This document shows, piece after piece, positions 1 through 10,065 of a stretch of 64,000 nucleotides of DNA (position 1 is the stretch's first letter; each line of letters begins with the position of its first letter). The stretch comes from Crocodylus rhombifer (taxonomy: Eukaryota > Chordata > Crocodylia > Crocodylidae), in the NCBI GenBank assembly GCA_038503035.1, contig JAVSML010021693.1:1-64000 (forward strand), written 5' to 3'. Below the pieces are notes generated by a model. That model was not told the origin of the DNA, did no database searches, and saw nothing but the letters and a program-made list of their open reading frames with translations. The position numbers were made by a program, and so were the translations under genes.

Positions 1-174
1 GGCCAGGTCGCGGGCCAGCGCCGAGGCGCGGCTGTGGAGCCTGCCCGAGAGCTGCACGGCGCGCTCCAGCAGGTCGGCCAGGGGCAGCGACAGGGCGCGG
101 GCGGGCGGCGCGGCGGCCGGGCGGCCCAGCAGGGCGAGCAGCGCCACCAGCCGGGCGGCACCTGCCGGGCTCAT
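1..174 (-). CDS. Prolactin/GH-family hormone, first coding exon (partial)
   Basis: A minus-strand open frame starts at ATG 174-172 and stays open for 58 codons to the window edge. Residues 1-20 form a signal peptide with a hydrophobic core (LVALLALL, residues 9-16). The segment from about residue 28 carries L-A-D-L-L-E-R-A-V-Q-L-S followed by an H three residues later. That pattern (LxDLxxRAVxLSxxxH) is the one seen in helix 1 of prolactins, and fits less well with growth hormone. No cysteine precedes helix 1, unlike mammalian prolactin but as in fish prolactins. The protein would be a secreted four-helix hormone acting on a class I cytokine receptor. The ATG has a purine at -3. Known GH/PRL genes split the signal peptide with an intron after a few codons; here it is uninterrupted, although a CAG|GT lies at codons 4-5. 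A non-mammalian prolactin-like paralogue (PRL2 type) is my best guess. The exon is very GC-rich compared with the rest of the window. Confidence 0.55.
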   Translation of the reverse strand, partial: MSPAGAARLVALLALLGRPAAAPPARALSLPLADLLERAVQLSGRLHSRASALARDLA

Positions 175-208
175 GGCGCGGGGCGGGTGGCGCCGGCATC
201 GCCGCGGC

Positions 209-221
209 CCCTATTTATGCA
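209..221 (-). promoter_or_regulatory. TATA-like box with overlapping POU-type site
   Basis: Read on the minus strand, the bases are TGCATAAATAGGG, about 38-45 bases upstream of the hormone ATG. CATAAATA can serve as a TATA box, which would put the transcript start near 185-190 and leave a short leader. The same bases resemble the pituitary POU1F1 (Pit-1) core, ATGNATAWW, with one mismatch at the first base. Pit-1 sites are known in prolactin and GH promoters. Here the overlap is an inference from one site. An upstream ATG at 199-197 is out of frame and would lie before the predicted start. Confidence 0.45.
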
Positions 222-734
222 CCCAGGGGAGTCGCGCCCGCCCCGTGTCGGCGGTGGGGGCGGGGGTGTCGCGGGAGCGGGCCCTGGGCGGGGAGGGGCT
301 CGGCTTGGCTCGGCTCCATCCCTCCCCTCGCGCCTCGGGGCAGGAGCAGTGGCAGGGCGCCCCGCGGCCGCTTTCCGGGAAGCATGTGCTGGGAGACACC
401 TTCCCGGGAGGGGCAGGGGGGACCCCAGCCCCAGCCCGCCGCGGGCGGCAGCATCCGCCACCCGCCGGGCCAGAGCGGGCAGCGCCCCGCGCTTGTGCTG
501 AGCCGCCCCTGCTTGCACCCCCACCCACCCCGCACTGCCCTGCGCACGGCTCGCCCTGCTGAGGAAGCACTTGGTTGCCGGGCTCCCCAGCGCGCTTGGC
601 TGCTCCCTCCCTCCCTTTTCTGCTCTGTCTCAGCGGGGTTTTAGGCCTCCCTCAGTGGCACCGGGGTTCTGGTGACAGCCAAGACTGAGGACTTTGAGCT
701 GGGACCAAAGCCAGAAGTTCCCGGCTGCAGGGGG

Positions 735-1057
735 GGTTTAGGATCATCTTTGGGGTCAGACAGGAATTTTACCCCGTGATCGGATTGGTACGGACTGTGA
801 GGGGTTTTGCCTTTCTCTGTAGTGGGGCCGTGGCGCTCTACCTGGGATCTCTTGAGGATTTATTGACAACGCTCCATAAAAGCAGAAAGCTGGCTGCCAT
901 GGTTCCCCCGCTTTCCCTGCAGCAGGTCAAGGTTTTAGGTGTGGGCTGTCAGGGTTGACAGTAGTCTTATGTCGAATTTAGTTCATGGTTGGTTTGGATA
1001 GGGGTGATCCTTCATTAGGTAGGGGTTGGAGTAAATGGCCTCTGAAGGTCCTTACTT
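735..1057 (+). repeat. LINE 3'-end fragment (CR1-like), plus strand
   Basis: The stretch with GGGGTCAGACAGGAATTTTA near 754, the TTTTGCCTTTCTCTGTAG stretch near 804, and the tail around 1025-1050 (TTGGAGTAAATGGCCTCTGA followed by AGGTCC) read like the 3' untranslated end of a reptile/bird CR1-type LINE. In that family the last bases before the terminal repeat are typically a 'ttggactagatgacctctgaaggtccc' type sequence. No coding part is left. It ends where the next, oppositely oriented CR1 begins. Confidence 0.45.
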
Positions 1058-1058
1058 A

Positions 1059-2531
1059 CAGAATCATAGAACCAATGAGTCAGAAGGGACCTAGACAGAT
1101 CATCGAATCCGACCCCCCGCCACTGGCAGGAAGGAGCACTGGGGGTGGCAGGGGTCGTAAGACCCCAGCCAGGTGCCTATCCAGTCTCCTCCTGAAGATT
1201 TCCAGGGAAGGTGAGAGCACCACCTCTCTGGGAAGCCTATTCCAGGCTCTGGCCACCCTTACACTGAAGTAGTTCTTCCAAATACCTAACCTAAACCTAT
1301 CCTCCCTCAGCTTGTGGCCATTGTTCCTGGTGACCCCAGGGGGGGCCCTGGGGAACAGACTTTCCCCGAGTCCCTGCTGATGGCCCCTGATAAGGTTGTA
1401 GGCAGCCACAAGATCCCCCCTCAGTCTCCTCTTGCAGAGACTGAAGAGATTCAGGTCCCTCAGCCTCTTCTCATAGGACTGGCCACGGAGGTCCCCAGCC
1501 ATACGAATGACCCTCCTCTGGACTCTCTCCAGGTTCCCCACGTCCCTCTTGAAGTGCGGCGCCCAGAACTGGACACTACTCCAGCTGCGGCCTGACCAGC
1601 GCCGCATAGAGGGGGAGCAAGACCTGTCTGGACCTGTTAGTGATGCCCCTGTTGATGCATGACAGGGTGCGGTTGGCTCTGCCTATTGCTTCGTCGCACT
1701 GGCAACTCATATTCATCCTGGAGTCAGTCCTGACTCCAAGATCCCTCTCTGCCTCTGTGATACCGAGAGGGTCAGCCCCTAACCTATAACCATAATGCTG
1801 GTTCCCTCTCCCCAGGTGCAGCACCCTGCACTTGTCTTTGTTGAACCGCATCCTGTTCAGATCCGCCCACTTCTCCAACCTATCCAGGTCTGCCCAGATG
1901 CAGTCCCTCCCTGCCGGTGTATTCACTTTACCCCACAGCTTGGTGTCATCACCAGACTTGAACAGGGTGCTCTCCACACCCTTGTCCAGGTCGCTAATGA
2001 AGATGTTGAACAGCACCAGCCCAAGGACCGAGCCCTGGGGGACTCCGCTGCCCACACCCTCCCAGGTCGACATCGACCCGTCTACCACCACCCTCTGGGT
2101 GCACCCCTGGAGCCAGTCTGCCACCCATGTGACTGTGCATTCGTCAATGCCACACTCCCTCAGCTTGCCCACCAGAATTGGGTGGGACACTGTGTCAAAG
2201 GCCTTCTGGAAGTCCAAGAAGATGACATCGACTTCCTCCTTCCTATCTAAGCTCTTTGTTACCTGGTCATAGAAAGAGACCAGGTTAGTCAGGCAGGATT
2301 GCCCTGGCAGAAACCCGTGTTGGTGACCCCCCACCATCACTTCCCCTGCAGGGCTCTCACAAATGTGGCCCTTGATAATTTTTTCAAAGACCTTCCCCAG
2401 GATAGAATTGAGGCTGACTGGGCTGTAGTTGCCAGGCTCTTCCTTCCTCTCCTTCTTGAAAATAGGGACCACATTGGCCCTTTTCCAGTCCTCAGGGGCT
2501 TGGCCCGAGCACCAGGAGTCCTCACTGACTT
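1059..2531 (-). mobile_element. CR1 LINE copy 1, 5'-truncated, with broken reverse transcriptase
   Basis: The 3' end is at the left (CAGAATCATAGAA at 1059) and the element is cut at its 5' side near 2531. It keeps the reverse transcriptase half of ORF2 in two frames: a long frame down to about 1576, then a second frame covering the C-terminal part to about 1080. The frame change sits near 1590, where the codons after the PQLE motif are short of about two bases. Recognisable RT blocks in order are PEDWKRANVVPIFKK, SCLTNLVSFYDQVT, VIFLDFQKAFDTV, GVPQGSVLG, the catalytic block near 1944-1955 and the LYAALVRPQLE block. The catalytic F-A-D-D has become S-G-D-D. Such copies are dead by truncation and mutation. 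Confidence 0.9.
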
Positions 2532-2730
2532 CTTTATGAGTCAATGTTCCCATACAGCACTTGGGCTAGATCTAAAAAGGGGCATAGGCAACACAATGCA
2601 GAGCCTCACAAAGCCTAACTTCTACATGCCTGGTCCCAAGGGGGAATGCAGAACCGCATGAGATACCAAGGCTCTCTCTAAATGGGGAAAGAGATGTACC
2701 TCAGAGATGTAAGAGGCAAGGACTTCCTAG
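2532..2730. other. Unassigned spacer
   Basis: I see no gene or recognisable repeat in this short stretch between CR1 copy 1 and the next repeat. Confidence 0.4.
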
Positions 2731-2872
2731 GGTGATATCTTTTATTGGACAAACTATGTAGTTGAGATAAAAGTTAGACAAGCTTTTGAATGTAAGACAT
2801 TCTCCCTAAGAAATCCTTGCCTCCTACAATTTCTGGACCATCATGGCTACAACATCACTCTTACATGATCCT
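2731..2872 (+). repeat. Foldback interspersed repeat, copy 1
   Basis: It starts with GATATCTTTTATTGGACAA and ends with ACCATCATGGCTACAACATC. The same two ends, in the same order, recur at 52812-52950. There an internal CCAATAAAAG pairs with the opening CTTTTATTG, so the family has short inverted ends. Similar sequences are common in reptile genomes, but I cannot name the family. Confidence 0.5.
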
Positions 2873-3235
2873 ACCTCTGAGTGGGATTCAAAACAGCTAG
2901 TCAGCAGCAGCTGGCCAACACTGAGCTAAAGGGAAATGATGTGGATAGGGCTGTCTTAAACCCTGCTTCTATTTGGGGCTTACACGCCTGGCTCAGTATG
3001 ACCAAGAGGGGCTCCCTCCACTTGGGATTCATAGTTCTGAACCTTGAACTTGAAAGTCAGTGTCTGTGCCCTTTTTTCCAATCTTTTCTTTTACTGTGAC
3101 AACACTGGCAATGTTCTTGCCCCCCTTTTAGGCAACAGGATATTGGAGATGTAGGCTCAATGCCCTGTCTGCCTGAGGGAAATCAATTCCACATCTTCAA
3201 GATGGGGGATAAAGAAAGGGAGCATTTTACATGAC
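2873..3235. other. Unassigned spacer
   Basis: No coding region or repeat recognised. A 72-codon open frame at 2881-3099 has no recognisable content. Confidence 0.35.
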
Positions 3236-3297
3236 AGCTCCTGGACCAGGGACTGGAACCCAGCACGTGCCCTGACCACTAGACTAGTGAGGCATGC
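3236..3297 (-). repeat. tRNA-derived SINE relic
   Basis: Read on the minus strand, the bases include TCTAGTGGTCAGGGCACGTG followed by GGGTTCCAGTCC. These correspond to degraded A and B boxes of a tRNA-type RNA polymerase III promoter, spaced as in tRNA-derived SINEs. The body beyond is too decayed to classify. Confidence 0.4.
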
Positions 3298-4793
3298 TTT
3301 TTACTGTGGCCCAATGAATCTTCAAACAAACAAACACAGAAGCACGTAAACACACATACAAAATGCTTCCTATGCAGGCATTCGTGCAAAGAACAAACGA
3401 AATGTAAAGATTGATTCACAAATGTGTTGGAGAAGGAGCTGCTGTCACACCTTTTTACCCAGTCACCTAGCAATGAGGATGTGCGTCCTGGTTAAAGACC
3501 TGGGTTTGATATCTTTTCTTGCCCAGAGAGATTTCAGCCCTCCGATTCTATAGGTTATTCTATGGCAGGACATTCTTAATATCTCCGTAAATATGTAAGC
3601 ATTCACTGAAGCAAGTGCTGAAGCCCATGTGTCCTATTTTTCTCCTGAGTGTCCAAGGAACTGGAATACAGTATTATTCTTCGTTTATCCAAGTGTCGTA
3701 TGCGAAGTGAAATGTCTCCAAAAGTTTTGGATATTCTCCTGAGAGGTGGGAGACCCAAGTTCAAGTCCAGTTAGCTTGACTTAAGAAGAGAGATTTCTTT
3801 CAATTTTTTCATTATCCTCTAATCCCTCATTAAACTCTTCTTTCTCATGATGATTTAAGCAAAATATGATAGTGTTTAAGCAAGACACATAATGTGACAT
3901 CAGTGCTCTGGGCACCAGTGGTCTGGGCAGCAGTAACACACAGGCAGAGCAGCATCACTGGCTGTGCTGCTGGTGGCATGGCAGTGGCTGATCTAGCAGT
4001 GCAGCCACTTCTATTTTTCACTGTGACCAAGGGGTTGGTGACCAGGGCTTGTGTCCCAGTCTCCCCTTTGTTATGCTATGGGGTTAGGGTATTAGTGTGT
4101 TGAGACCCACTGTCTATTATGCTGATCATTATTGTTGATTTGCATTCCCTCATTTCTCTTTATTTCATCTCTTGCCTTGTATTTAGGTCTTATACTTAGA
4201 TAATTGTATTTCATTTGGGGCAGGAACTAATTCTTTGTTCTGCATTTGTATGACACCTAGCAGAATAGGCCCCTCGACCCTGCTTAGGATTCCTAACAGC
4301 CATGTAACACAAATAATAACAATGTGGTTTAGTAGCCCTTCAGACTCCCTCACAAAACTGAATGGAGAATTATTTTTTGGAAAGTCTAAAATGTGTCCTA
4401 AGCTAGGATTTTTTAAGAATCTGACAGATATGCATTTGTGTGTGTTTCCTCAGGTTCTGAGTATAAAAGCTGTCATTATTTACTTTATACCACATCTGAA
4501 TTCAAATAATTAATGTTCTTTGGGCTTCAAGAAAGTGTGCTTTGGTTTAAGCTTTGGAACTGGCTTTCACTAATAAATAAATGCTTTGGATGATGAGCTA
4601 CATTGATGCCCCTACTTGTTGCTACAGAAGAATGTGCAGAACTAACAGTTGTTTGTACTGTAGCAGAAGTTTTCTACTTAACTTTAGACTAACATGGTTA
4701 TCTACATCTCTGGACTACAGCAGTACATAGTAGCCAGTGCTCCAGTGTAAGGCACTGTCCAATTGGTGAAAACTGAGATTTAATGTTCTAGGA
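3298..4793. other. AT-rich unique DNA, no gene seen
   Basis: I see no gene. Two short stretches (near 3484-3520 and 3735-3770) vaguely resemble tRNA-type SINE pieces (for example GACCTGGGTTTGATATC), too weak to call. The remainder looks like ordinary intergenic DNA. Confidence 0.35.
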
Positions 4794-5020
4794 CAATGGG
4801 GAGCAACCTTTTTGGCAGGTGTGCTGCAAGTCAGCTAGTCCACCTCTCTAAGTGCCACTCCAATCCCCAACTGCTGTCTGATCAGTTCTTCTGCTCTCTG
4901 CATCCTGCCCAATCTGCTGCTCTGTTTTCTGTTGCCTGCCTTGAATGTCACTGTGCTGCTTGTCCCCTCAGCCTGTGCCACTTGTGACACATGTGCTGCA
5001 GGTTGGTCTCTCCTGCGCTA
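4794..5020. mobile_element. hAT-like non-autonomous DNA transposon, copy 1
   Basis: It begins with AATGGGGAGCAACCTTTTTGG and ends near GCAGGTTGGTCTCTCCTGCG. The start resembles the CAGNGGNNNNCAACC type of hAT terminal repeat. A second copy at 41210-41526 shares the opening (GGCAGG.ATGCC.CAA), the internal CTGCTCTG.TTTCTGTTGCCTG type units and the closing bases. No coding capacity. Confidence 0.45.
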
Positions 5021-5459
5021 GAAGAAGACCCTGGGAATAATGCATGGTGATGAGGAGGGAGAAGTACAAATACTAGCCGTCCTCAACCTATGGTGGTATA
5101 TGATCACTGGAAAATGGCCAATGTACTGTAATGTATTAAATAATGTCTTCTATATAGACCGTTGAGCATCACTCCAACTTGCTTACAAGGATCTCATCAA
5201 AGTAATACCTGTGTCCAAGGAACTACAACTTGATGTGAAAGTACTGTATAACCATGGAGCCATATAGGTTTGAATAGTTGGGAAAACATTATTGAGCCAT
5301 CAACTTTTCTTTTAAGTTCTAAGGACATTAGAATTACATTTATGTGCTTAAATTTATACCTACCCACCAGAAGGTACCCTGACATTTTGTAGGCTAAACC
5401 ACATAACACAAGGTTAAGTAACATTATAAGTAAATTTGACTATGCATTTCAAATTCAGT
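5021..5459. other. AT-rich spacer, no gene seen
   Basis: No coding region or repeat recognised between two MITE-type elements. Confidence 0.35.
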
Positions 5460-5713
5460 GGGCACATCTATATGAGATGCTTTACTGCACAGCAGACTAA
5501 TTTGCTGTGCAGTAAAATGTCACCGTTTACACAGGAGCCGCAATTAGGGCACAGTAGACTAATTTACTGTGCTGCCAGATAGTCGCATCAGATACAAGTA
5601 GTATCTGGCAGCATAGTAAATTACTGAGTTTAAATGCATGTATAGACAGTGGCATTGGGATTAATTCAATTTGAGTATATTCTGTCAAATTAATTGCACG
5701 TGTAGATGCACCC
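5460..5713. mobile_element. Chompy-like MITE, copy A
   Basis: About 254 bases flanked by imperfect terminal inverted repeats: GGGCACATCTATATG at the left and GTGTAGATGCACCC at the right. Inside are hairpins such as GCACAGCAGACTAATTTGCTGTGCAGTAAA and the pair CAGATACAAGTA/TAGTATCTGG. The ACTGCACAG/CTGTGCAGTA core recurs in the other copies (7857, 11283, 12102, 45336, 62755). Crocodilian genomes are known to carry an abundant MITE family called Chompy; assignment to it is inference. Confidence 0.6.
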
Positions 5714-7354
5714 TGTGTGTCCTGGAACTCTTTTACCATATTTCCTGCTGAAGCAATAGAGTTATTTGTGTTGGAGCTGATGTGTTGCAGAATGCGTATA
5801 GGAAGAGTTCCCACCCAAGATCATTGCTTTTTCCTTTAGAGTGAACATAATAGAAGTGAACTAGAACAATCAGTGTTTCAATATTCTGCATCAGAAGGAG
5901 CACGTCTTTTGTAATTTATTTTTTTACTCTTTGTTGATTTTGATGTCATTACAGGGAACATGAGAACAGAATTCTTCCTATTTTGTGAATAACCAATGTT
6001 AACAACTCTGATGTCCTTGTCCCGGCATAGGGAACGCATATGTTTGCTCATACTGTTGATCTGCATAACAATATTGTTGGCATTCAGCTCCTGGGTTCAG
6101 AGCAGTCATGGGATAAGAGTATTAATCTGATTTTGTATAGTGATTTTTTTGTACAATGAGGAGCCTAATCCTGTTGCGCAGGGGCAGCATGGGACCCCAG
6201 TCTCAGCATTCAGATCCGGATGGGGCAGCACAGGGCAGGTGGGAGCAGCAAAGGTCCCTGGAACCCCATCACAGGGCATGAGGCCCAATCCAGGTGTGTG
6301 GGGTTGGGCAGAGGCAGTGCAGGGCCCTATTCCAGCCTCTGGATTGGCCCCATGCCACTTGTCTGGCCCACAGGGCCGAAGATTGAACACACTGAATTAT
6401 ACCATTCTATAGATCTTGCTCCATTGACTTCAGCTGATTTTCTCTGATTTATATCAATGGGAATGAAGTTGGATTCAGGCCCCAGGTCTGTATTTCTTGT
6501 AAGTAGCTGCATTAAAATATGAAGTGTTATCAACAGTCCTAATTTGGAAATATTCACCTCAAAAATATATCCTTATATCCTCCATCTTAAGAAATTAAAA
6601 TATTGACAGTATATTTAGTGTGTTCAATATTGCTGATATGGAGAATTCAAGAATTTTAAGAAAACAGGAAAGAGGCTTCTAAATTGCCTCTTGTTTTCTC
6701 CTGAGGTTTCTTTTTTCTTCTTGGGACAGTCCAATACTTTGAGGTAATGTTTCATTTAAGTTGAGGTTTCTATCTGCCACCATATTGAAATCATCATTAT
6801 AGAAGGGAATTACCTCTGAAGTACCAAAGTTCCACTTTTTTTATTCCTTTAGTATAGACTACCTTAATTGCGGTTCACTTAATATCTGACTAGTTCCAGA
6901 AGTTACCAGGCTATGTGTTTCTCAATGACATAATAATATTTTACAATGTTTACTTTTGGAAGATGGCTTATGGGAAAAATGGTAAAGATAAATGTGTCCT
7001 CCATTTGTCAAACATTTTGTTTTGTTGCATTTTTTTTAAATAGCTTCATATGTTAGAGAAACAGTTTCTTATTTTAACATAGTCCTTGCTAAAAACTGAA
7101 GTATCATCTGTTTCACATATCCTATTTCATTTCTCTTGTCAATATAATTATGACATGGTTACATGCTGTATTTTCAATGGGTCCCTGACTGATTCAGTGT
7201 ATAGCATTCAACTGAATGGATAGCTCTTTCATAGTTGTTTTTTGTTTTCTTCTCATTGTTCAAAATGGACTCGTTTCTTAACTACTGCACAATATTCAAA
7301 CCTGCTATAAGCACAAATTATTAATTAATTCATGAGCTTTTCTATGATACTGTT
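5714..7354. other. AT-rich intergenic DNA with one GC-rich patch
   Basis: The stretch holds no gene that I can support. A GC-rich patch at about 6165-6395 is unlike its surroundings and may be a decayed repeat. At 6425-6487 the bases TTTATATCAATGGGAATGAA plus a following CAGGCCCC resemble a widespread old sauropsid repeat. Confidence 0.35.
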
Positions 7355-7472
7355 CACAACAGTAGCCGAATGCTTCACAGATGTTCATTTAGTTTCACAA
7401 TACCACTCTAATGTAAGTGTGGGGGATTGTTCTCATTATTCAGATGGGAAATGGAGACCTAGTGAGATTAAG
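7355..7472 (+). repeat. MIR-like SINE fragment
   Basis: The bases around 7425-7470 (TTCTCATTATTCAGATGGGA, then AATGGAGACCTAGTGAGATTA) match the layout of the MIR core and its downstream 'cccattttacagatgaggaaactgaggc' region. The upstream AGTAGCCGAATGCTTCACAG matches the part before it. Decay is heavy. Confidence 0.45.
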
Positions 7473-7856
7473 GAGAAAAGTATTCACTAATTTGGGTGTC
7501 TAATTTGAGATGCCTAGGACTTGTTTTATTTTCATAGAACTTAGCACTATAACTTGCAATACTCAAGAACTTGCTATACTCAAGCACAGTTCCCTGGCTT
7601 CAGTTACAGATGTGGGAAACCTACGTTCAGTTTTCAGCTCTACTTTGCCATTCCTACACAACTCTGATAAGGGTCACTGGGGTATACAACTCAGATAAGG
7701 GTTGCTCTGCTTCATACTAAAAAAGTTCAAAAGATTAACATGTATTAAAATATTACAAATGTTAAAGGGATAAGAGAACAGTTTCCCACTCAGTTATAGT
7801 TGGAAATCTTTTTTCATTGCGCCAACATCTACCACATGAACTAATGGACTACCTGA

Positions 7857-8382
7857 ACACATCTACATTAGACATTTACTGTGCAATAGACTAACTAGAT
7901 GCATAGTAAACATCTCACTGTCTACATATGCACCTCTGTTAGTCTGGAGTAAACTAATTTACTCTGCAGCAGGATAGTACTTGTACTTAGAAGGCCCCAG
8001 GGCTGGGTATTTACAAGTACTATCCTGCTGCAGAGTAAAAAACTCCACAGCAGCCCATGTGTTGACGCTGCCCCAACTGGCTGGGGCACAAGGTTGCTTC
8101 AGTGTGGGGGCTGCCTGCTGGCTATCCCGCACACTGAAGTACCTTTGTGCCCTAGTCAGCTCCTCTGCAGCATGTTGAGCTGGGGGGAGCGTGGGGGGGG
8201 GGGCGGTGAAAGGCTGGCAGGTTGACCCCTGTGGCCCTCTGCCAGCCAGGGCTACTCTGCCCCAGCTCAGCGTGCTGTGATCCTTAGTGCATGTGCAGAT
8301 GTGCACCTGGCAACAATAAGCTGCAGAGTGATAAGCTCCAGAGATTATTGCCGTGCATCAATAGGCATGTGTAGATAGGCCC
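7857..8382. mobile_element. Chompy-like MITE, copy B, with 28-bp internal inverted repeat
   Basis: The left end is ACACATCTACATTAGACATT and the right end is CATGTGTAGATAGGCCC. The element is unusually long for this family (526 bases) because it holds a GC-rich middle (about 8040-8290). An exact inverted repeat of 28 bases lies at 7958-7985 and 8012-8039 and would fold into a hairpin with a 26-base loop. A run of ten or more G near 8195 is included. Confidence 0.55.
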
Positions 8383-8937
8383 ACTTAGAGCTGTGTTAAG
8401 TTACCATCCTCTCTGTGAACCAGCACCACCCCCATCAGTCTGTGTCTGTGGACTTCATAGATATCTGCTGATGACAATGGTACCCAGAGACTTAAAAATT
8501 TCTTGTCCCATTCCAGGGCTCTAATTGTCACATACTCTTCTGCTCCTACAAATGCAAACCCTTCTACTCTAGCTTTCCTGTCTGCCAGCTCCAGTTCCTC
8601 CTCACAGTACCATTATCATCACAATAAGTCTCCTTGTCCAGCTCTTCCCATTGAGGACTCCCTCAACTCCCTCATTTTGTTCTCAGTCTCATCACCAAGT
8701 CAGTTCCATTTTCCCTCCCCTCAGGTTTTCCTCTAATCTGTTCCTAGCCTCTAGTAAGCTTCTTTCTGCCCATATTCCCTATCTTCTCTGGCTCCCAGTC
8801 TCCCACATCAGTTTGTGGTTTAGACAGTCTCAGTTCTCTCTCTGCCTTGTCAGATTTTAAATTTCCTCTGCTTATCTACTAGATCCTAATCCAAGTCTCC
8901 TTGGCCAGCCAAACCTAGTCTTCCCAACCCAAGTTTC
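8383..8937. other. Pyrimidine-rich spacer
   Basis: The plus strand is rich in C and T (for example around 8560-8870). I see no gene; the open frames here are chance. Confidence 0.35.
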
Positions 8938-9075
8938 AATCATAGAATCATAGAACTAGAAGAGAACTGAGGAGTTCATTTAGTCCAACTTCCTGCTCTA
9001 GGCAGGATCATCCCTGTCTAAACCATCTTATCCAACTGCCACAAATATATGTATATGGCAACCTCTACTTTGGAA
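8938..9075 (-). mobile_element. CR1 LINE copy 2, 3'-end fragment
   Basis: CATAGAATCATAGAACTAGA at 8941 is the reverse-oriented 3' terminus of a CR1 element. It is followed by a diverged match to the usual 3' UTR (TTCATTTAGTCCAACTTCCT, then GGCAGGATCATCCCTGTC). Only about 140 bases remain and no coding part. Confidence 0.7.
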
Positions 9076-9970
9076 AAATCTAGGGCCAAATTATATTGCG
9101 CTTTACAAACTCAAATGGTAGATTTCCAGTTGCATAAGTGGCATATTTTACTACAGGCAAAAGAACTCACTTTTCCCTAGCCTGGATACAACTGGATCAT
9201 TTTGACTGGAAAAAAATTATCAGTCTGCAGCAGACACCCAGCATAGACAACTTCAGTCCAAAGAGGTAAGGATTGGCAAAATGGTAAACATCTGAAAGCA
9301 AGGAAATGTCCAACAGCCTTAGCTATATTCAGTGTTACCAGACCATATGTTTTCAAACACACTCTTGTGTCCCCCTTTTGCTGGGTGACAGGGCTACACA
9401 TTTTCTGCTTGCTGATACCAGAGGTATTTTTCTTGCTAAACCTCATCCCTATCACTGGCTCAGGTAAACTGGCCAGTGAATGAGAATGGGGTGGAACCAA
9501 AACTCCATCATTCCTGACATGCATTCCAGAGAGTGTCCCCTATTGACATTTACACAGTGGAACCCAAGGAAAATATCCATTGGAGATCCTGTGACATACT
9601 GCCTAGAGAATTATTTAGGTCCTTAGGAGTATCTTGAATTCATGACATCCCCTTTCCTTTACTATAAGGCAGTCTAAGGGCCTACAGCTACTAAGTTCCA
9701 TGGATATCCCTTCTGTCTATCTGTATTCTCCTTTCCATGTTAGTACAATCCCTTGTACTCCTTGCACTGAGGCTTGCAAGGAAGCCTATGTGGAGTAGTC
9801 CTATATGATGCCCATGCTAGAAAAGTTTTCTCCTGCTTTGTTAAGGGGCTTTTTTCTGGCCCCTGTTTATATTGCAGCACGTGCAGGGTGATAGTGACAA
9901 GGAGAAATGCATTATGTAAAACTGAAGTACACACATTTCTATTCAAGGACTGGACAGTGCTTTTTTACAA
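9076..9970. other. Unassigned intergenic DNA
   Basis: No gene supported. A 115-codon minus-strand open frame (9177-9524) and a 73-codon plus frame (9774-9995) show no known motif. Confidence 0.35.
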
Positions 9971-10065
9971 ACCATTTATGGATGGGAGAATTTAAACGCT
10001 GAGACACTGAGTTGTCCAAAGTGACACTGGAAGTTTGAGAGAGGCCCATGTCCTTTAACTCTTAA
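9971..10065 (+). repeat. MIR-like SINE fragment
   Basis: The stretch reads ATGGATGGGAGAATTTAAACG then CTGAGACACTGAGTTGTCCA and AAGTGACACTGGAAG. This follows the MIR-type 'aactgaggcacagagaggttaagtgacttgcccaaggtcacac' order with heavy decay. Confidence 0.4.

Larger units (their letters stand above)
1..640. promoter_or_regulatory. CpG island over the hormone exon and its upstream region
   Basis: This block is rich in G, C and CpG, unlike the AT-rich DNA that dominates the window. It covers the hormone exon, its TATA-like box and about 420 bases upstream. Many overlapping open frames occur on both strands because stop codons are rare in such DNA; I treat all except the hormone exon as chance. 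The gradual loss of CpG after about 640 marks its edge. Confidence 0.6.

Noticed and set aside
34..644. Several overlapping open frames of 86-155 codons on both strands
   Set aside because: They lie in CpG-rich DNA where stop codons are rare, have proline/arginine/glycine-rich translations without motifs, and conflict with the hormone exon and promoter reading.
3430..3770. Candidate tRNA genes or SINE heads near 3484 and 3735
   Set aside because: Only a partial B-box-like word is visible and no cloverleaf can be drawn.
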